DNA of 36,434 nucleotides from Gammaproteobacteria bacterium (GTDB taxonomy: Bacteria > Pseudomonadota > Gammaproteobacteria > Pseudomonadales > Pseudomonadaceae): positions 1 to 36,434 of the forward strand of contig JAHIWP010000076.1 in the NCBI GenBank assembly GCA_018816095.1, written 5' to 3'. The position numbers were made by a program, and so were the translations under genes. Positions 20,422 through 31,675 of the stretch are shown here, in pieces. Every line of letters starts with the position of its first letter. The stretch's first letter is position 1. Under the pieces are notes generated by a model that did not search any database, was not told where the DNA came from, and was given only the letters and a program-made list of their open reading frames with translations.

Positions 20422-22817
20422 AGAAATCTAGCCCAACCGCACAACTCCCAATCTGGCGTCAGCAGCTGCCTTCTCGACTGAAAGAAGGCGCATTGATTGG
20501 CTTGGGTGCGCTTTGTCTTTATCTGTGGATGGCGCTGCTGACTTACGATGCGGCCGACCCTGGTTGGACCCACACCAGCAACGTTGAGCAGGTACAGAAC
20601 TCAGCCGGGCGCGCTGGTGCCTGGTTCGCTGACATTCTGTTTATGGCGCTGGGCTATTTCGCCTATTTATTCCCGCTACTACTGGCCGTTAAAACATGGC
20701 AAGTGTTCCGCACCCGGCATCAGCCTTGGCAGTGGAGCGGCTGGCTGTTCTCTTGGCGGCTAATCGGCCTGATGTTTCTGGTGTTGTCCGGGGCCGCGCT
20801 GGCATTTATTCATTTTGATTCCAGTTCAAGCATGCCGGCCTCTGCTGGCGGCGCCCTAGGAGAGAGCTTAGGGCAGTTGGCCATCAATGGCCTGAACGTG
20901 CAGGGCAGCACGCTGTTATTGATTGCCTTGTTCCTTTTCGGGTTGACGGTGTTTACCGACCTGTCATGGTTCAAGGTGATGGACCTGACCGGCAAGATCA
21001 CCCTGGACCTTATCGAGCTGATCCAGAGCCTGGCCAACCGCTGGTGGAATGCGCGGGTTGAGCGCAAGCAACTGGTGGCGCAGCTGCGCGAGGTCGATGA
21101 GCGGGTCAGTGATGTCTCTGCACCGATTGTGTTGGATCGTCGCGAGCAGGCCAAAGTCAAAGAACGCCTTATTCAGCGCGAAGAGTCACTGAGTAAACAC
21201 ATGAGCGAGCGCATCAACCGCGCCGCACCGGTAATCGCACCGACCACTACGCCGAAAGAGCCTGAGCCCAGCAAACGTGTGCTCAAAGAAAAACAGGTCA
21301 ACCTATTCGAGGACAGCGTCCTTGCTGGCAGCCTGCCACCCTTATCGATCCTCGATGTGGCGGAAAAAGTTCAGAAGAAATACTCGCCTGAATACCTGGA
21401 GGCGATGTCACGGCTGCTGGAAATTAAACTCAAGGAGTTTGGTGTCGAGGTCATCGTCGAGTCCGTTCATCCCGGCCCGGTGATTACCCGCTTCGAAATC
21501 CAGCCAGCTGCCGGGATCAAAGTCAGCCGTATCTCCGGCCTGGCCAAAGACTTGGCGCGCTCGATGGCGATCATCAGCGTGCGGGTGGTGGAAGTGATCC
21601 CTGGCAAGACCACCGTCGGTATTGAAATTCCTAACGAAGACCGGCAGATAGTGCGCTTCTCCGAAGTGCTGTCGTCGCCTGAGTACGACGAAGCCAAGTC
21701 GCCGGTGACCCTGGCCCTGGGTCACGATATCGGTGGCAAGCCGGTGATTACCGACCTGGCCAAAATGCCCCACCTGCTGGTGGCCGGTACTACCGGTTCG
21801 GGTAAGTCGGTAGGGGTCAACGCAATGATCTTGTCGATCCTGTTCAAGTCCACGCCAGAAGAGGCGCGCTTGATCATGATCGACCCGAAAATGCTTGAGC
21901 TGTCGATCTACGAAGGCATTCCGCACCTGTTATGCCCCGTGGTTACTGACATGAAAGAGGCTGCCAACGCTCTGCGCTGGTCGGTCGCCGAGATGGAGCG
22001 TCGTTACAAGCTGATGTCGAAGATGGGCGTGCGTAACCTGGCGGGCTTCAACCGCAAGGTCAAAGACGCCATCGATGCCGGTGAGCCGCTGTCCGACCCG
22101 CTGTACAAACGCGAAAGCATGCACGATGAAGCGCCGCTGCTTAAGCCGCTGCCGACCATTGTGGTAGTGGTCGATGAGTTTGCCGACATGATGATGATTG
22201 TCGGCAAAAAGGTTGAAGAGCTGATCGCGCGTATCGCCCAGAAAGCCCGTGCGGCGGGGATTCACCTGATTCTCGCCACACAGCGGCCCTCGGTGGATGT
22301 GATCACTGGCCTGATCAAGGCCAACATTCCGACCCGCATGGCGTTTCAGGTATCGAGCAAGATCGACTCGCGGACCATTCTTGACCAAGGCGGTGCCGAA
22401 CAACTGCTCGGGCACGGTGACATGCTCTACATGCCGCCGGGCACCAGTTTGCCGATCCGTGTACACGGTGCATTCGTTTCCGACGAAGAAGTCCACCGCG
22501 TCGTGGAAGCCTGGAAACAGCGCGGCACGCCGGACTATATCGATGACATCCTCAACGGCGCTGAAGAGGCCGGTAGTGGTTTTGAAGGCAGCGGTGAGGG
22601 TGGTGAAGGCAGTGAGACAGATGCGCTTTATGATGAGGCGGTCAATTTCGTCCTCGAGAGCCGGCGCGCTTCAATTTCGGCGGTGCAGCGTAAACTTAAA
22701 ATCGGCTACAACCGTGCTGCACGGATGATTGAGGCCATGGAAATGGCTGGCGTCGTCACCTCAATGAACACCAATGGCTCTCGTGAGGTCATAGCCCCGA
22801 GCCCCGTTCGCGATTAA
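20418..22817 (+). CDS. ftsK: DNA translocase FtsK
   Basis: FtsK anchors at the division septum and pumps DNA to resolve chromosome dimers at dif. The 799-residue product has an N-terminal membrane domain with about four helices (residues 25-185), a short charged linker (about 190-300), and the motor domain with Walker A GTTGSGKS near 457 and Walker [14 protein letters not shown]. The C-terminal winged-helix gamma domain reads [21 protein letters not shown]. The linker is far shorter than in E. coli (1329 residues), as in other pseudomonads. The start is TTG, overlapping the stop of an 18-codon upstream ORF; AGGA lies 11 bases upstream. Confidence 0.96.
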   Translation: MKKSSPTAQLPIWRQQLPSRLKEGALIGLGALCLYLWMALLTYDAADPGWTHTSNVEQVQNSAGRAGAWFADILFMALGYFAYLFPLLLAVKTWQVFRTRHQPWQWSGWLFSWRLIGLMFLVLSGAALAFIHFDSSSSMPASAGGALGESLGQLAINGLNVQGSTLLLIALFLFGLTVFTDLSWFKVMDLTGKITLDLIELIQSLANRWWNARVERKQLVAQLREVDERVSDVSAPIVLDRREQAKVKERLIQREESLSKHMSERINRAAPVIAPTTTPKEPEPSKRVLKEKQVNLFEDSVLAGSLPPLSILDVAEKVQKKYSPEYLEAMSRLLEIKLKEFGVEVIVESVHPGPVITRFEIQPAAGIKVSRISGLAKDLARSMAIISVRVVEVIPGKTTVGIEIPNEDRQIVRFSEVLSSPEYDEAKSPVTLALGHDIGGKPVITDLAKMPHLLVAGTTGSGKSVGVNAMILSILFKSTPEEARLIMIDPKMLELSIYEGIPHLLCPVVTDMKEAANALRWSVAEMERRYKLMSKMGVRNLAGFNRKVKDAIDAGEPLSDPLYKRESMHDEAPLLKPLPTIVVVVDEFADMMMIVGKKVEELIARIAQKARAAGIHLILATQRPSVDVITGLIKANIPTRMAFQVSSKIDSRTILDQGGAEQLLGHGDMLYMPPGTSLPIRVHGAFVSDEEVHRVVEAWKQRGTPDYIDDILNGAEEAGSGFEGSGEGGEGSETDALYDEAVNFVLESRRASISAVQRKLKIGYNRAARMIEAMEMAGVVTSMNTNGSREVIAPSPVRD

Positions 22818-22846
22818 CACTTCGCCCTGAACTGATAAGGATCCCC

Positions 22847-23473
22847 ATGCGCCTGATTCGCATGCTGTTGCTGACCGTACTGAGTTTTACCAGCGTTGCC
22901 GCCATGGCTGACGATGAAGTCGCTGTGCAGCGCTTGACCGAGCTGCTCAATCAGGCGCAAACCATTACTGCGCGCTTTTCCCAGCTGACGCTGGATGGCA
23001 GCGGTACTCAGCTGCAGGAAACCGCCGGTCAGCTTGTGCTCAAGCGCCCAGGTCTGTTCCGCTGGCACACCGATGCTCCGATGGAGCAATTGCTGGTTTC
23101 CAATGGCGAAAAAGTCTGGCTGTATGACCCGGATTTGCTGCAAGTGACCATCCAGACCCTTGACCAGCGTCTGACTCACACCCCGGCGCTGCTGCTTTCC
23201 GGCGATGTATCGAAGATTCGCGAGAACTTCGACATCAGCCACAAGGAAGGCGGCAATGTGGTCGACTTCATCCTCAAGCCCAAGTCCAAAGACACCCTGT
23301 TCGACAGCCTGCGTCTGTCGTTCCGTAACAACGTGCTGAATGACATGCAGTTGATCGACAGCATTGGTCAGCGCACCAATATTCTGTTCCTCAACGTGAA
23401 AATGAATGAGCCGCAAGACGACGCGCAATTCACCTTCGACGTTCCGGCCGGCGCCGACGTGATCCAAGAGTAG
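22847..23473 (+). CDS. lolA: Outer-membrane lipoprotein carrier protein LolA
   Basis: LolA is the periplasmic chaperone that ferries lipoproteins from LolCDE to LolB. The 208-residue precursor has a signal peptide with hydrophobic [16 protein letters not shown] cleaved before DDE (about residue 22). Typical segments are [24 protein letters not shown] and [19 protein letters not shown] lies upstream of the start. It is 29 bp behind ftsK and 33 bp ahead of rarA, in the conserved ftsK-lolA-rarA-crcB-serS series. Confidence 0.97.
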   Translation: MRLIRMLLLTVLSFTSVAAMADDEVAVQRLTELLNQAQTITARFSQLTLDGSGTQLQETAGQLVLKRPGLFRWHTDAPMEQLLVSNGEKVWLYDPDLLQVTIQTLDQRLTHTPALLLSGDVSKIRENFDISHKEGGNVVDFILKPKSKDTLFDSLRLSFRNNVLNDMQLIDSIGQRTNILFLNVKMNEPQDDAQFTFDVPAGADVIQE

Positions 23474-23506
23474 AAACACTCGAGCAAGAGGCGTTAACCC
23501 CCGATC

Positions 23507-24832
23507 ATGGACCTGTTTCGCAAGGCCCCCGTTGCTCAACCTCTGGCTGCCCGCTTGCGTGCAGCCAGCCTCGACGATTACGTCGGCCAGGAGCATTTGC
23601 TCGCCCGTGGCAAGCCCTTGCGTGAAGCCCTGGAGCAGGGGGCGCTGCACTCAATGATCTTCTGGGGGCCGCCCGGCGTGGGTAAAACCACCCTGGCGCG
23701 GCTATTGGCCCAGGTTTCCGACGCGCATTTCGAAACGATTTCCGCCGTGCTCTCGGGGGTCAAGGAAATCCGACAGGCAGTCGAAGTGGCCCAGCAACAC
23801 GCTGCGCAATACGGCCGCCAGACCATCCTGTTTGTCGACGAAGTACACCGCTTCAACAAGTCCCAGCAGGATGCTTTTCTGCCTTATGTGGAAGACGGCA
23901 CGCTGATCTTTATTGGCGCGACCACGGAAAACCCTTCGTTCGAGCTGAACAACGCCTTGCTCTCACGGGCGCGCGTTTACGTGCTTAAGAGCCTGGATGA
24001 AAGCGCGTTGCGCAAACTGGTCGAGCGCGCCTTAAGTGACCCGAAAGGCCTGGGCGAGCGCCAACTGAGCCTGCCCGAAGAAAGTTTTAAGATTCTCCAG
24101 GCAGCCGCCGATGGTGATGGCCGCCGTTTGCTCAACTTTCTGGAAAATGCGGCGGACCTGGTAGAGGACGGCAGCGCGATCGATAGCGAGCTGTTGCTCA
24201 ATCTGCTTGGCGATACCCGCCGGCGCTTCGATAAGGGCGGCGAAGCCTTTTACGACCAGATATCCGCGCTGCACAAATCTGTACGCGGCTCCAGCCCAGA
24301 CGGCGCGCTGTATTGGTTTGCACGCATGCTCGATGGCGGCTGTGATCCGTTGTATATCGCTCGGCGTGTGGTGCGCATGGCCAGCGAGGACATTGGCAAC
24401 GCAGACCCACGCGCCTTAACCCTGTGCCTGAATGCTTGGGATGTTCAAGAGCGTCTGGGCAGCCCCGAGGGCGAACTAGCCGTGGCTCAGGCTATTGTCT
24501 ACCTGGCCTGCGCGCCAAAAAGTAATGCGGTTTACAACGCTTTTAACGCCGCCAAACGCGATGCCGCCGAACATGGCTCGCAGGAAGTCCCGCTGCACCT
24601 GCGCAACGCGCCAACCAAACTGATGAAAGAGTTGGGCTATGGCGACGAATACCGTTATGCCCACGATGAACCCGATGCCTATGCGGCTGGGGAAGATTAC
24701 TTCCCGGAAGCCTTCGAGCCGCGTCACTACTATCAGCCTGTGCCGCGTGGTTTGGAGCTGAAGATTCGCGACAAGCTGCAGCACTTGCAGAATCAAGATC
24801 GCAATAGCCCTCGGCAGCGGAGAAAACCATGA
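23507..24832 (+). CDS. rarA: Replication-associated recombination protein A
   Basis: This is a 441-residue AAA+ ATPase of the clamp-loader-like MgsA/RarA/WRNIP1 family, acting at stalled replication forks. It has Walker A GPPGVGKT (54-61) and a Walker B region [19 protein letters not shown] sensor segment ([12 protein letters not shown]) and the C-terminal tetramerisation domain ([24 protein letters not shown]) follow. The stop overlaps the crcB start by 4 bp (ATGA). Confidence 0.97.
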   Translation: MDLFRKAPVAQPLAARLRAASLDDYVGQEHLLARGKPLREALEQGALHSMIFWGPPGVGKTTLARLLAQVSDAHFETISAVLSGVKEIRQAVEVAQQHAAQYGRQTILFVDEVHRFNKSQQDAFLPYVEDGTLIFIGATTENPSFELNNALLSRARVYVLKSLDESALRKLVERALSDPKGLGERQLSLPEESFKILQAAADGDGRRLLNFLENAADLVEDGSAIDSELLLNLLGDTRRRFDKGGEAFYDQISALHKSVRGSSPDGALYWFARMLDGGCDPLYIARRVVRMASEDIGNADPRALTLCLNAWDVQERLGSPEGELAVAQAIVYLACAPKSNAVYNAFNAAKRDAAEHGSQEVPLHLRNAPTKLMKELGYGDEYRYAHDEPDAYAAGEDYFPEAFEPRHYYQPVPRGLELKIRDKLQHLQNQDRNSPRQRRKP

Positions 24833-25209
24833 TTCGTGTGGCCTTGGCCGTAGCCCTCGGTGGCGCAGTCGGCTCCGTTTTGCGCTTTCTAACCGCCAGT
24901 TGGGTCGCCGCACAATGGCCGCGGTACTTTTACATTGGCACCTTCACCGTCAACATCCTTGGCTGCCTGCTGATCGGCCTGCTCTCTGGGTTATTGCTGC
25001 TGCGCAGCGATCTGCCCATCGAGTTGCGCAGCGGCTTGATCATTGGCCTGCTCGGCGGTTTTACCACCTTCTCCTCATTCAGCCTGGAGCTACTCAAGCT
25101 GTTTGAAAGTGGCCGCCACAATGAGGCATTTGCCTACCTGTTATGCAGCGTTTTGGGTGGTGTCACCGCGGTTTGGGGCGGATTTAGCCTGGCACGCCTC
25201 TACCAGTAG
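24829..25209 (+). CDS. crcB: Fluoride-specific ion channel CrcB/Fluc
   Basis: The 126-residue membrane protein has four predicted helices and works as a dual-topology dimer exporting fluoride. Family motifs seen are [10 protein letters not shown] at the N-terminus, [13 protein letters not shown] with the pore Asn, and [15 protein letters not shown] with the Phe-box and central Na+ site region. GGAG precedes the ATG. Because the gene overlaps rarA there is no room for a separate fluoride riboswitch, and none was seen. Confidence 0.95.
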   Translation: MIRVALAVALGGAVGSVLRFLTASWVAAQWPRYFYIGTFTVNILGCLLIGLLSGLLLLRSDLPIELRSGLIIGLLGGFTTFSSFSLELLKLFESGRHNEAFAYLLCSVLGGVTAVWGGFSLARLYQ

Positions 25210-25313
25210 CGCCTTGTCTAACCCGCGGTGTGGCACGCGACCCTGTTAAAGCCTTAAACTGCGCGGCATTGCGCGCCATGGCAACGGCCATGCAAACCCT
25301 TGTGATGTGTTGA

Positions 25314-26603
<1,290 letters not shown>

Positions 26604-26624
26604 GCAGCGCTTCTGTTACCTGCG

Positions 26625-26655
26625 ACGGGGCGGCCAATACCGCCCCGTTTTGTTT
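26625..26655 (+). terminator. Rho-independent terminator of serS
   Basis: The stem ACGGGGCGG/CCGCCCCGT with a 6 nt loop is followed by TTTGTTT, 21 bp past the serS stop. It separates serS from cysG, which starts 22 bp later, so read-through may still occur. Confidence 0.85.
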
Positions 26656-26676
26656 ATCTGATTGAGAGTGCGTGTC

Positions 26677-28071
26677 ATGGATTTTCTGCCCCTGTTCCAC
26701 AAGCTGCAGGATCGCCTGGTACTGGTGGTCGGTGGCGGTGAAGTCGCCGTGCGCAAGGCGCGCTTGCTCAGCGATGCCGGTGCCAAGTTGCGGGTGGTCG
26801 CGCCTGATATCCGTGAAGAACTGCGTGAAATGGCCGCGGCCCGCCAGGGTGAGGTGCTGCTGCGTGATTACCAGCCGGATGATTTACACGGCGTGGCGCT
26901 GATTATTGCTGCCACCGACGACGAGCCGCTGAATGCCGAGATATCGGCCCAGGCCCAGGCGTTGGGTATTCCGGTCAACGTGGTGGATGCGCCGAAGCTG
27001 TGCAGCGTGATTTTCCCGGCCATCGTCGACCGCTCACCGTTGATTGTGGCGATTACCAGTGGCGGCGATGCGCCGGTGCTGGCTCGGCTGATCCGCGCCA
27101 AAATCGAAACCTGGATTCCTTCGACCTATGGTCAGCTTGCTGGCTTGGCAAAGCGCTTCCGCGCCCAGGTCAAAGGCCTGTTTCCCGATGTACAGCAGCG
27201 CCGTGTGTTCTGGGAAGACGTGTTCCAGGGCCAAGTGGCCGAAAGTGTGTTCGCCGGCAAACTGCAGGAAGGTCAGCGCCTGCTGGAAGAAAAAATTGCC
27301 GGCATTGCACCGCGCGCACTCGGTGAGGTGTACCTAGTTGGCGCCGGGCCGGGTGACCCTGACTTGCTGACCTTCCGTGCCCTGCGCCTGATGCAGCAAG
27401 CCGATGTGGTGCTGTACGACCGCCTGGTAGCGCCGGCGATTATCGAGCTGTGCCGCCGCGATGCTGAACGTATCTATGTGGGCAAACAGCGCGCCGAGCA
27501 CGCACTGCCGCAGGAGCAAATCAATCAACGCCTGGTCACTCTGGCCAAAGAAGGCAAACGTGTACTGCGCCTCAAGGGCGGCGATCCGTTTATTTTCGGT
27601 CGCGGTGGCGAAGAAATTGAAGAGCTGGCCGCTCACGGTATTCCGTTTCAAGTTGTGCCGGGCATTACTGCGGCGTCAGGCTGCGCGGCCTATGCGGGGA
27701 TTCCACTGACCCACCGTGACCATGCGCAATCGGTACGTTTTGTGACCGGGCACTTGAAAGATGGCAGCAGTGATCTGCCTTGGAACGAGCTCACAGCTTC
27801 CAGCCAGACCCTGGTGTTTTATATGGGCCTGGTGGGTTTGCCCATGATTTGCAAACAGCTGATCGCCCATGGGCGCGCCGCATCAACGCCGGCGGCATTG
27901 ATCCAGCAGGGCACCACACAAAACCAGCGGGTGTTTACCGGGACATTGGCCAACCTGGCCGAGCTGGTCGCCGAGCATGAAGTGCATGCGCCAACCCTGG
28001 TGATCGTCGGCGAAGTGGTGCAGTTGCGCGAAAAGCTGGCTTGGTTCGAAGACGCTACTCGCCGCGATTAA
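26677..28071 (+). CDS. cysG: Siroheme synthase CysG
   Basis: This is a 464-residue trifunctional enzyme making siroheme for sulfite and nitrite reductases. The N-terminal module (about 1-205) is the NAD+-dependent precorrin-2 dehydrogenase/ferrochelatase, with [10 protein letters not shown] and [13 protein letters not shown]. The C-terminal module (about 215-460) is the SAM-dependent uroporphyrinogen-III C-methyltransferase, with [27 protein letters not shown] and [21 protein letters not shown]. The ATG at 26677 ([10 protein letters not shown]) is the family start; an upstream start at 26662 adds five residues. GAGAG lies upstream. Confidence 0.97.
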   Translation: MDFLPLFHKLQDRLVLVVGGGEVAVRKARLLSDAGAKLRVVAPDIREELREMAAARQGEVLLRDYQPDDLHGVALIIAATDDEPLNAEISAQAQALGIPVNVVDAPKLCSVIFPAIVDRSPLIVAITSGGDAPVLARLIRAKIETWIPSTYGQLAGLAKRFRAQVKGLFPDVQQRRVFWEDVFQGQVAESVFAGKLQEGQRLLEEKIAGIAPRALGEVYLVGAGPGDPDLLTFRALRLMQQADVVLYDRLVAPAIIELCRRDAERIYVGKQRAEHALPQEQINQRLVTLAKEGKRVLRLKGGDPFIFGRGGEEIEELAAHGIPFQVVPGITAASGCAAYAGIPLTHRDHAQSVRFVTGHLKDGSSDLPWNELTASSQTLVFYMGLVGLPMICKQLIAHGRAASTPAALIQQGTTQNQRVFTGTLANLAELVAEHEVHAPTLVIVGEVVQLREKLAWFEDATRRD

Positions 28072-28077
28072 GCGGCT

Positions 28078-28109
28078 GTAGGAGCTGGGACCCTCTGCTG
28101 GGTCCCAGG
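28078..28109. repeat. REP-like hairpin between cysG and the GST-family gene
   Basis: GTAG followed by GAG and a 9 bp stem CTGGGACCC/GGGTCCCAG with loop TCTGCT matches the layout of Pseudomonas REP elements (a GTAG head plus an imperfect hairpin, usually in convergent gaps). There is no T-run. Only this copy was found in the window, so REP identity is inferred from form. It may also act as a weak shared terminator. Confidence 0.5.
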
Positions 28110-28116
28110 GGCATAC

Positions 28117-29115
28117 TTAGCCTTGGTAAATTCCCTTACCCACTAGACGCTCACGGTCATGCGCTCGGTCTAAGGCTAACTGCGGCCCCTTGGGGATCAC
28201 CCCGGTTGGGTTAATGGTGGCGTGGCTGGCGTAGTAGTGACTTTTGATGTGGATGAAATCCACGGTCTCGGCAATACCTGGCCACTGATACAGCTCACGC
28301 AGCCAGTTGGACAGGTTGGGATAGTCCTCCAATCGGCGCAGGTTGCACTTGAAGTGGCCATGGTAAACCGCATCGAAGCGGATCAACGTGGTGAACAAGC
28401 GGATATCCGCTTCTGTCAGGTACTCGCCGGCCAGATAGCGGCGGCTGTTCAGGCTGGCTTCTAGATCATCCAAAGCGTCGAAAAGCTCATCGAACGCTTC
28501 CTCATAAGCATCCTGGCGCGTGGCAAAACCCGCACGGTACACGCCGTTATTGATGGCGGGGTAGATGCGCTCATTGAGGGCGTCGATCTGCTCGCGTAAA
28601 TGCTCGGGGTAAAAATCGAGGCGATTGCCCGTCAGTGCATCGAAGGCACCGTTGAACATGCGAATGATCTCGGCTGACTCATTGCTGACGATGCGTTTCT
28701 GTTGTGTGTCCCACAGCAGGGGGACCGTCACTCGCCCGGTGTATTGAGCGTCATCGGCGGTATAGCGTTGGTACAGGTAGGTCAGGTCGTCGAGGGCATC
28801 AGCGCTGGCACCGTGCTCGGTGTCGAACGTCCAGCCATGCTCGCGCATTAACCAGCTGACGACCGAAACGCCAATCAGCGGTTGCAAGCCTTTTAGCTGG
28901 CGCAAAATCAGCGTGCGGTGCGCCCATGGGCAGGCGAGTGAGACATACAGGTGATAGCGCCCAGCTTCTGCGGCAAAGCCACCAGTGCCACTGGGGCCCG
29001 CCGCGCCGTCGGCGGTGATCCAATTGCGCCGTTGTGCGTCTTCACGTTGAAAGCGGCCGTTGTCGCCGGTGTCATACCACTGGTCTCGCCAGTGTCCGTC
29101 TATAAGCAGGCCCAT
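28117..29115 (-). CDS. Glutathionyl-hydroquinone reductase (xi-class GST, YqjG-like)
   Basis: The enzyme reduces glutathionyl-hydroquinones with glutathione. The product is 332 residues from the ATG at 29115, which has GGAG 8 bases upstream; an upstream ATG at 29136 is less likely. The catalytic Cys62 lies in SLACPWAHRTLI, next to the E. coli YqjG Cys63. Downstream are VPLLWDTQQKRIVSNESAEIIRMFN (thioredoxin fold) and the all-helical C-terminal domain with LTEADIRLFTTLIRFD. It is convergent with cysG and appears to be monocistronic. Confidence 0.93.
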   Translation of the reverse strand: MGLLIDGHWRDQWYDTGDNGRFQREDAQRRNWITADGAAGPSGTGGFAAEAGRYHLYVSLACPWAHRTLILRQLKGLQPLIGVSVVSWLMREHGWTFDTEHGASADALDDLTYLYQRYTADDAQYTGRVTVPLLWDTQQKRIVSNESAEIIRMFNGAFDALTGNRLDFYPEHLREQIDALNERIYPAINNGVYRAGFATRQDAYEEAFDELFDALDDLEASLNSRRYLAGEYLTEADIRLFTTLIRFDAVYHGHFKCNLRRLEDYPNLSNWLRELYQWPGIAETVDFIHIKSHYYASHATINPTGVIPKGPQLALDRAHDRERLVGKGIYQG

Positions 29116-29199
29116 AGGACTGACTCCGTGATGCATGAAGGGTCAGTCTAACGGCTTGTACTCGGTTAAAAAGTGTAAAAAGACGACTAAACACATCAG

Positions 29200-30183
29200 T
29201 CAGTTCGATGCTTTACGCGCCTCCCAGCAGCGTTTCGCCTCATCGAAGGCGGCCTCACGGCTGCGCCCTAGGGCACGCAGGGGCAGCGCCATGGTGCTGA
29301 TAACCGCAAGCTGACCGTATGCATCTTCGAGGTTGCCACGCCAGAATGCCGCCAGATGATCGGGCTCAAGTGATTGCGGTTTGACGTGACGTTGTGCCGA
29401 CAGCGCTGGCCACTCCTCATCCCAGTTTTCACCATTGGCGGTGCCGTAGAGGTGGCTGGTGGCGTCCGGGTTGATCTCGATTTCGCCACCTTCGCCCTTG
29501 ATCACGATGGCATTGTCGCCCAGCAACTGGCTAGCCTCGCGATGCACGGCCTGATAACCCGGGTGGAAGATGCTCTGCAGGCCGCAGCGTGCACCCAGTG
29601 GGTTAAGAATGCGGGTGAGGGAGTGGATAGGTGAGCGCAAGCCAAGGATATTGCGCAGGTCAATCATCCGCTGCAATTGCGGCATCCAGTCGCCCAGCGG
29701 GATAAACGCTAAGTGCTGATCGGCGAGTGCTTGCTCAACACTCGTCCAGTTGCGGCACAGTGGAATGTCGAGCGCCTCGAGTAGTTGCTCGCTGTATAAG
29801 CGGCCCGCAGTGTGCGGCCCACCGCCATGCAACAGGATGCGAATGCCGCTATTGGCCAGCGCTTTGGCGGCCAACAGAAACCAGGGCAGGTGACGTTTCT
29901 TGCCGGCATAGCTGGGCCAGTCGAGATCAACAGGGATCGTCGGCGCCTGTAAGCGTGCACGTACGGCTTCAGCAAAGCCGGCCATTTCCTCGGCGCTTTC
30001 TTCCTTGTGCCGCAGCAACATCAGGAAGGCGCCCAGTTGGCTTTCTTCGGCCTGGCCATCGAGCAGCATGCCCATGGCCTCGCGTGCTTCCTCGCGGGTC
30101 AGGTTGCGTGCGCCGCGCTTACCCTTGCCGAGGATGCGCACAAATTGCGCGAAAGGATGTTCGGGCGGGGTCACAAGGTTCAT
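29200..30183 (-). CDS. TrpD2/YbiB-like protein (glycosyltransferase family 3 fold)
   Basis: The 327-residue product resembles anthranilate phosphoribosyltransferase. It has an N-terminal helical domain (NLTREEAREAMGMLLDGQAEESQLGAFLMLLR, about 28-60) and an alpha/beta domain with LLHGGGPHTAGRLYSEQLLEAL. The TrpD PRPP-binding GTGGD motif is not seen at the expected place. E. coli YbiB (TrpD2) binds nucleic acid rather than making tryptophan, and this protein is probably of that group. The ATG at 30183 overlaps the tusE stop (ATGA), so it is coupled to the tRNA-thiolation operon. An upstream TTG at 30189 is less likely. Confidence 0.85.
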   Translation of the reverse strand: MNLVTPPEHPFAQFVRILGKGKRGARNLTREEAREAMGMLLDGQAEESQLGAFLMLLRHKEESAEEMAGFAEAVRARLQAPTIPVDLDWPSYAGKKRHLPWFLLAAKALANSGIRILLHGGGPHTAGRLYSEQLLEALDIPLCRNWTSVEQALADQHLAFIPLGDWMPQLQRMIDLRNILGLRSPIHSLTRILNPLGARCGLQSIFHPGYQAVHREASQLLGDNAIVIKGEGGEIEINPDATSHLYGTANGENWDEEWPALSAQRHVKPQSLEPDHLAAFWRGNLEDAYGQLAVISTMALPLRALGRSREAAFDEAKRCWEARKASN

Positions 30184-30515
30184 AGGCAATTAGTCGGCTT
30201 GGGCAGGCCCGCCAGCTTGGCGGCGAGTTTGGCGGGAGCACCATTGAACAGGCGGTTGAGATGCAGGCTATTGCCTTTCTCGGGGCCGATTTTCATGGCA
30301 ATAAACTTGATCAGCGGGCGATTGGCCGGCGACAGCTGAAAGTCGTCATAAAAACTGCGCACCAATCGCAAGATTTCCCAGTGTTCGCTGCTCAGGCTAA
30401 TGCCCTCGCGCTGCGCTAGCGCCTCAGCAGTGGCCTCGGACCAATCACTCAGTTCAACCAGGTAGCCATCTTTGTCCAGCGGGAGGCTACGTCCCTCAAC
30501 ATTCAATACCGTCAT
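30180..30515 (-). CDS. tusE: Sulfur carrier TusE (DsrC family)
   Basis: TusE accepts persulfide sulfur from TusBCD and hands it to MnmA for tRNA 2-thiouridine. The product is 111 residues with the family helical core (DGYLVELSDWSEATAEALAQREG, SSEHWEILRLVRSFYDDF). The essential Cys is penultimate, in the C-terminal tail PKPTNCL. It overlaps tusB by 4 bp (ATGA) and the downstream trpD2-like gene by 4 bp. Confidence 0.95.
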   Translation of the reverse strand: MTVLNVEGRSLPLDKDGYLVELSDWSEATAEALAQREGISLSSEHWEILRLVRSFYDDFQLSPANRPLIKFIAMKIGPEKGNSLHLNRLFNGAPAKLAAKLAGLPKPTNCL

Positions 30516-30811
30516 AGCCAGGTATTTACCTTGTCGTATTGGCAGCTCAGTGCAACGAAGGCGGGATAATCGATCAGCGTAAGGCGAGCAGGGTGCGCAA
30601 GGCCGCGGGCGTGTACATCTTCATCCAGGGCATACAGGGCAATGGCCTCAGGCAGCCGTTCAAGCGTCTGGCGTTGCGCACTGCCAGCTTGTAGCGTGTA
30701 TACCGCGTCACCACACAACAGCACTGCGTCCTGGCTGCCGAGTATGCGCAGGCAACTGCTCAGCCGGTTATCCGTAAATGGGGAGTGCGAAAGCACATGC
30801 AAGGTAGCCAT
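30512..30811 (-). CDS. tusB: Sulfur relay protein TusB (DsrH family)
   Basis: The 99-residue product is the smallest subunit of the TusBCD heterohexamer. Its start MATLHVLSHSP and segments DAVLLCGDAVYTL and LIDYPAFVALSCQYDKVNTWL fit the DsrH/TusB family. The stop of tusC and the start of tusB share a base (TAATG), and the stop overlaps tusE (ATGA), so the whole set is translationally coupled. Confidence 0.93.
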   Translation of the reverse strand: MATLHVLSHSPFTDNRLSSCLRILGSQDAVLLCGDAVYTLQAGSAQRQTLERLPEAIALYALDEDVHARGLAHPARLTLIDYPAFVALSCQYDKVNTWL

Positions 30812-31170
30812 TAGAGCGTAATCACCTGGTCGTAATGGTCAATCAAGGCGCTGATTTCGGCGTCGTTAAGGGGGGTAACAGCAAGGCTGCTGGATAGCTC
30901 TTGTAAGCCGCGCTCGGCTAAGCAGTGCTGCGAAACATACAGCGCGTCCACGCCAAACATCGGTAACGCCTGCAGGTTGGCGCCGAAGTCTTTTTGCTGC
31001 ACGCACGCTGGTTGTTGCGCGCTGCTCAGTTGAAACACGCCGTCATCGAGAAACAGCATGCCAATCGGCAGGTCGAAAGCACCGCCGGCCAGGGCAATAT
31101 CCAATGCTTCGCGAGCACCTGGGCCTGACCAGGGGGCTTGGCGGCTGATGATCAACAGTGACTTGCTCAT
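30811..31170 (-). CDS. tusC: Sulfur relay protein TusC (DsrF family)
   Basis: The 119-residue DsrE/F-like subunit of TusBCD begins MSKSLLIISRQAPWSGPGAREALDIAL and contains LPIGMLFLDDGVFQL. The ATG at 31170 is chosen over one at 31185 because it follows the tusD stop by one base (TGA-G-ATG) and matches the family start; GGAGGG lies just upstream inside tusD. Confidence 0.93.
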   Translation of the reverse strand: MSKSLLIISRQAPWSGPGAREALDIALAGGAFDLPIGMLFLDDGVFQLSSAQQPACVQQKDFGANLQALPMFGVDALYVSQHCLAERGLQELSSSLAVTPLNDAEISALIDHYDQVITL

Positions 31171-31171
31171 C

Positions 31172-31564
31172 TCATGGCCCTCCAAAGCACACTAAACGAT
31201 CAGCTAATTGCGTCGCCTCGTGCAATTGCCCCAGGCCGGAAAGCTCCCATGGGGCATCCAGCGTGGCGGCTGTGCGTGAGTAACGCTGCGCTTCATCGAC
31301 GTTCAGCACGCCACGGCGCAGGGCCGCAGCGATACACACCACCGCATCAAGCTGTTGTGTTTGCACAAACTCACGCCATTCACGCGACCAATCCACTTCA
31401 TCCTGTGCGCTGACCACGCTGCTTGATGCGCTGTGCACGCCGTCCTGATAGAAGAACAAACGCACAATCTCATGCCCACCCGCCAATGCCGCCTGGGCAA
31501 ATCGCAGGGCGCGGCGTGACGAGGGTGCGTGGGGAGAAGAGAACAGGGCGATGGCAAATTTCAT
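31172..31564 (-). CDS. tusD: Sulfurtransferase TusD (DsrE family)
   Basis: TusD is the catalytic subunit of TusBCD, taking sulfur from TusA. The product is 130 residues. Catalytic Cys77 lies in LDAVVCIAAALRRGV, aligned with E. coli Cys78, and the fold begins MKFAIALFSSPH. The ATG at 31564 is the family start; the open frame extends to 31636 without support. First gene of tusD-tusC-tusB-tusE-trpD2-like, and downstream of a strong yccA terminator. tusA is not in the window. Confidence 0.95.
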   Translation of the reverse strand: MKFAIALFSSPHAPSSRRALRFAQAALAGGHEIVRLFFYQDGVHSASSSVVSAQDEVDWSREWREFVQTQQLDAVVCIAAALRRGVLNVDEAQRYSRTAATLDAPWELSGLGQLHEATQLADRLVCFGGP

Positions 31565-31634
31565 GACAAACCTGGCGAGGCAAATTTTTCGAAATGATAA
31601 AGCCTGGGCCACCAAGATGCGCGTGGCAGGCAGC

Positions 31635-31660
31635 AAAAAGCCCGCCGAAGCGGGCTTTTT
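31635..31660 (-). terminator. Rho-independent terminator of yccA
   Basis: The stem GCCCGC/GCGGGC with loop CGAA is flanked by AAAAA and TTTTT, 16 bp past the yccA stop on the minus strand. It is symmetrical, so it could work in both directions. Confidence 0.93.
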
Positions 31661-31675
31661 CAGTGCGGCGACAGC

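Noticed and set aside
24829-24860. Fluoride riboswitch ahead of crcB
   Set aside because: crcB overlaps rarA by 4 bp and no fluoride riboswitch motif is recognised in the preceding coding sequence.
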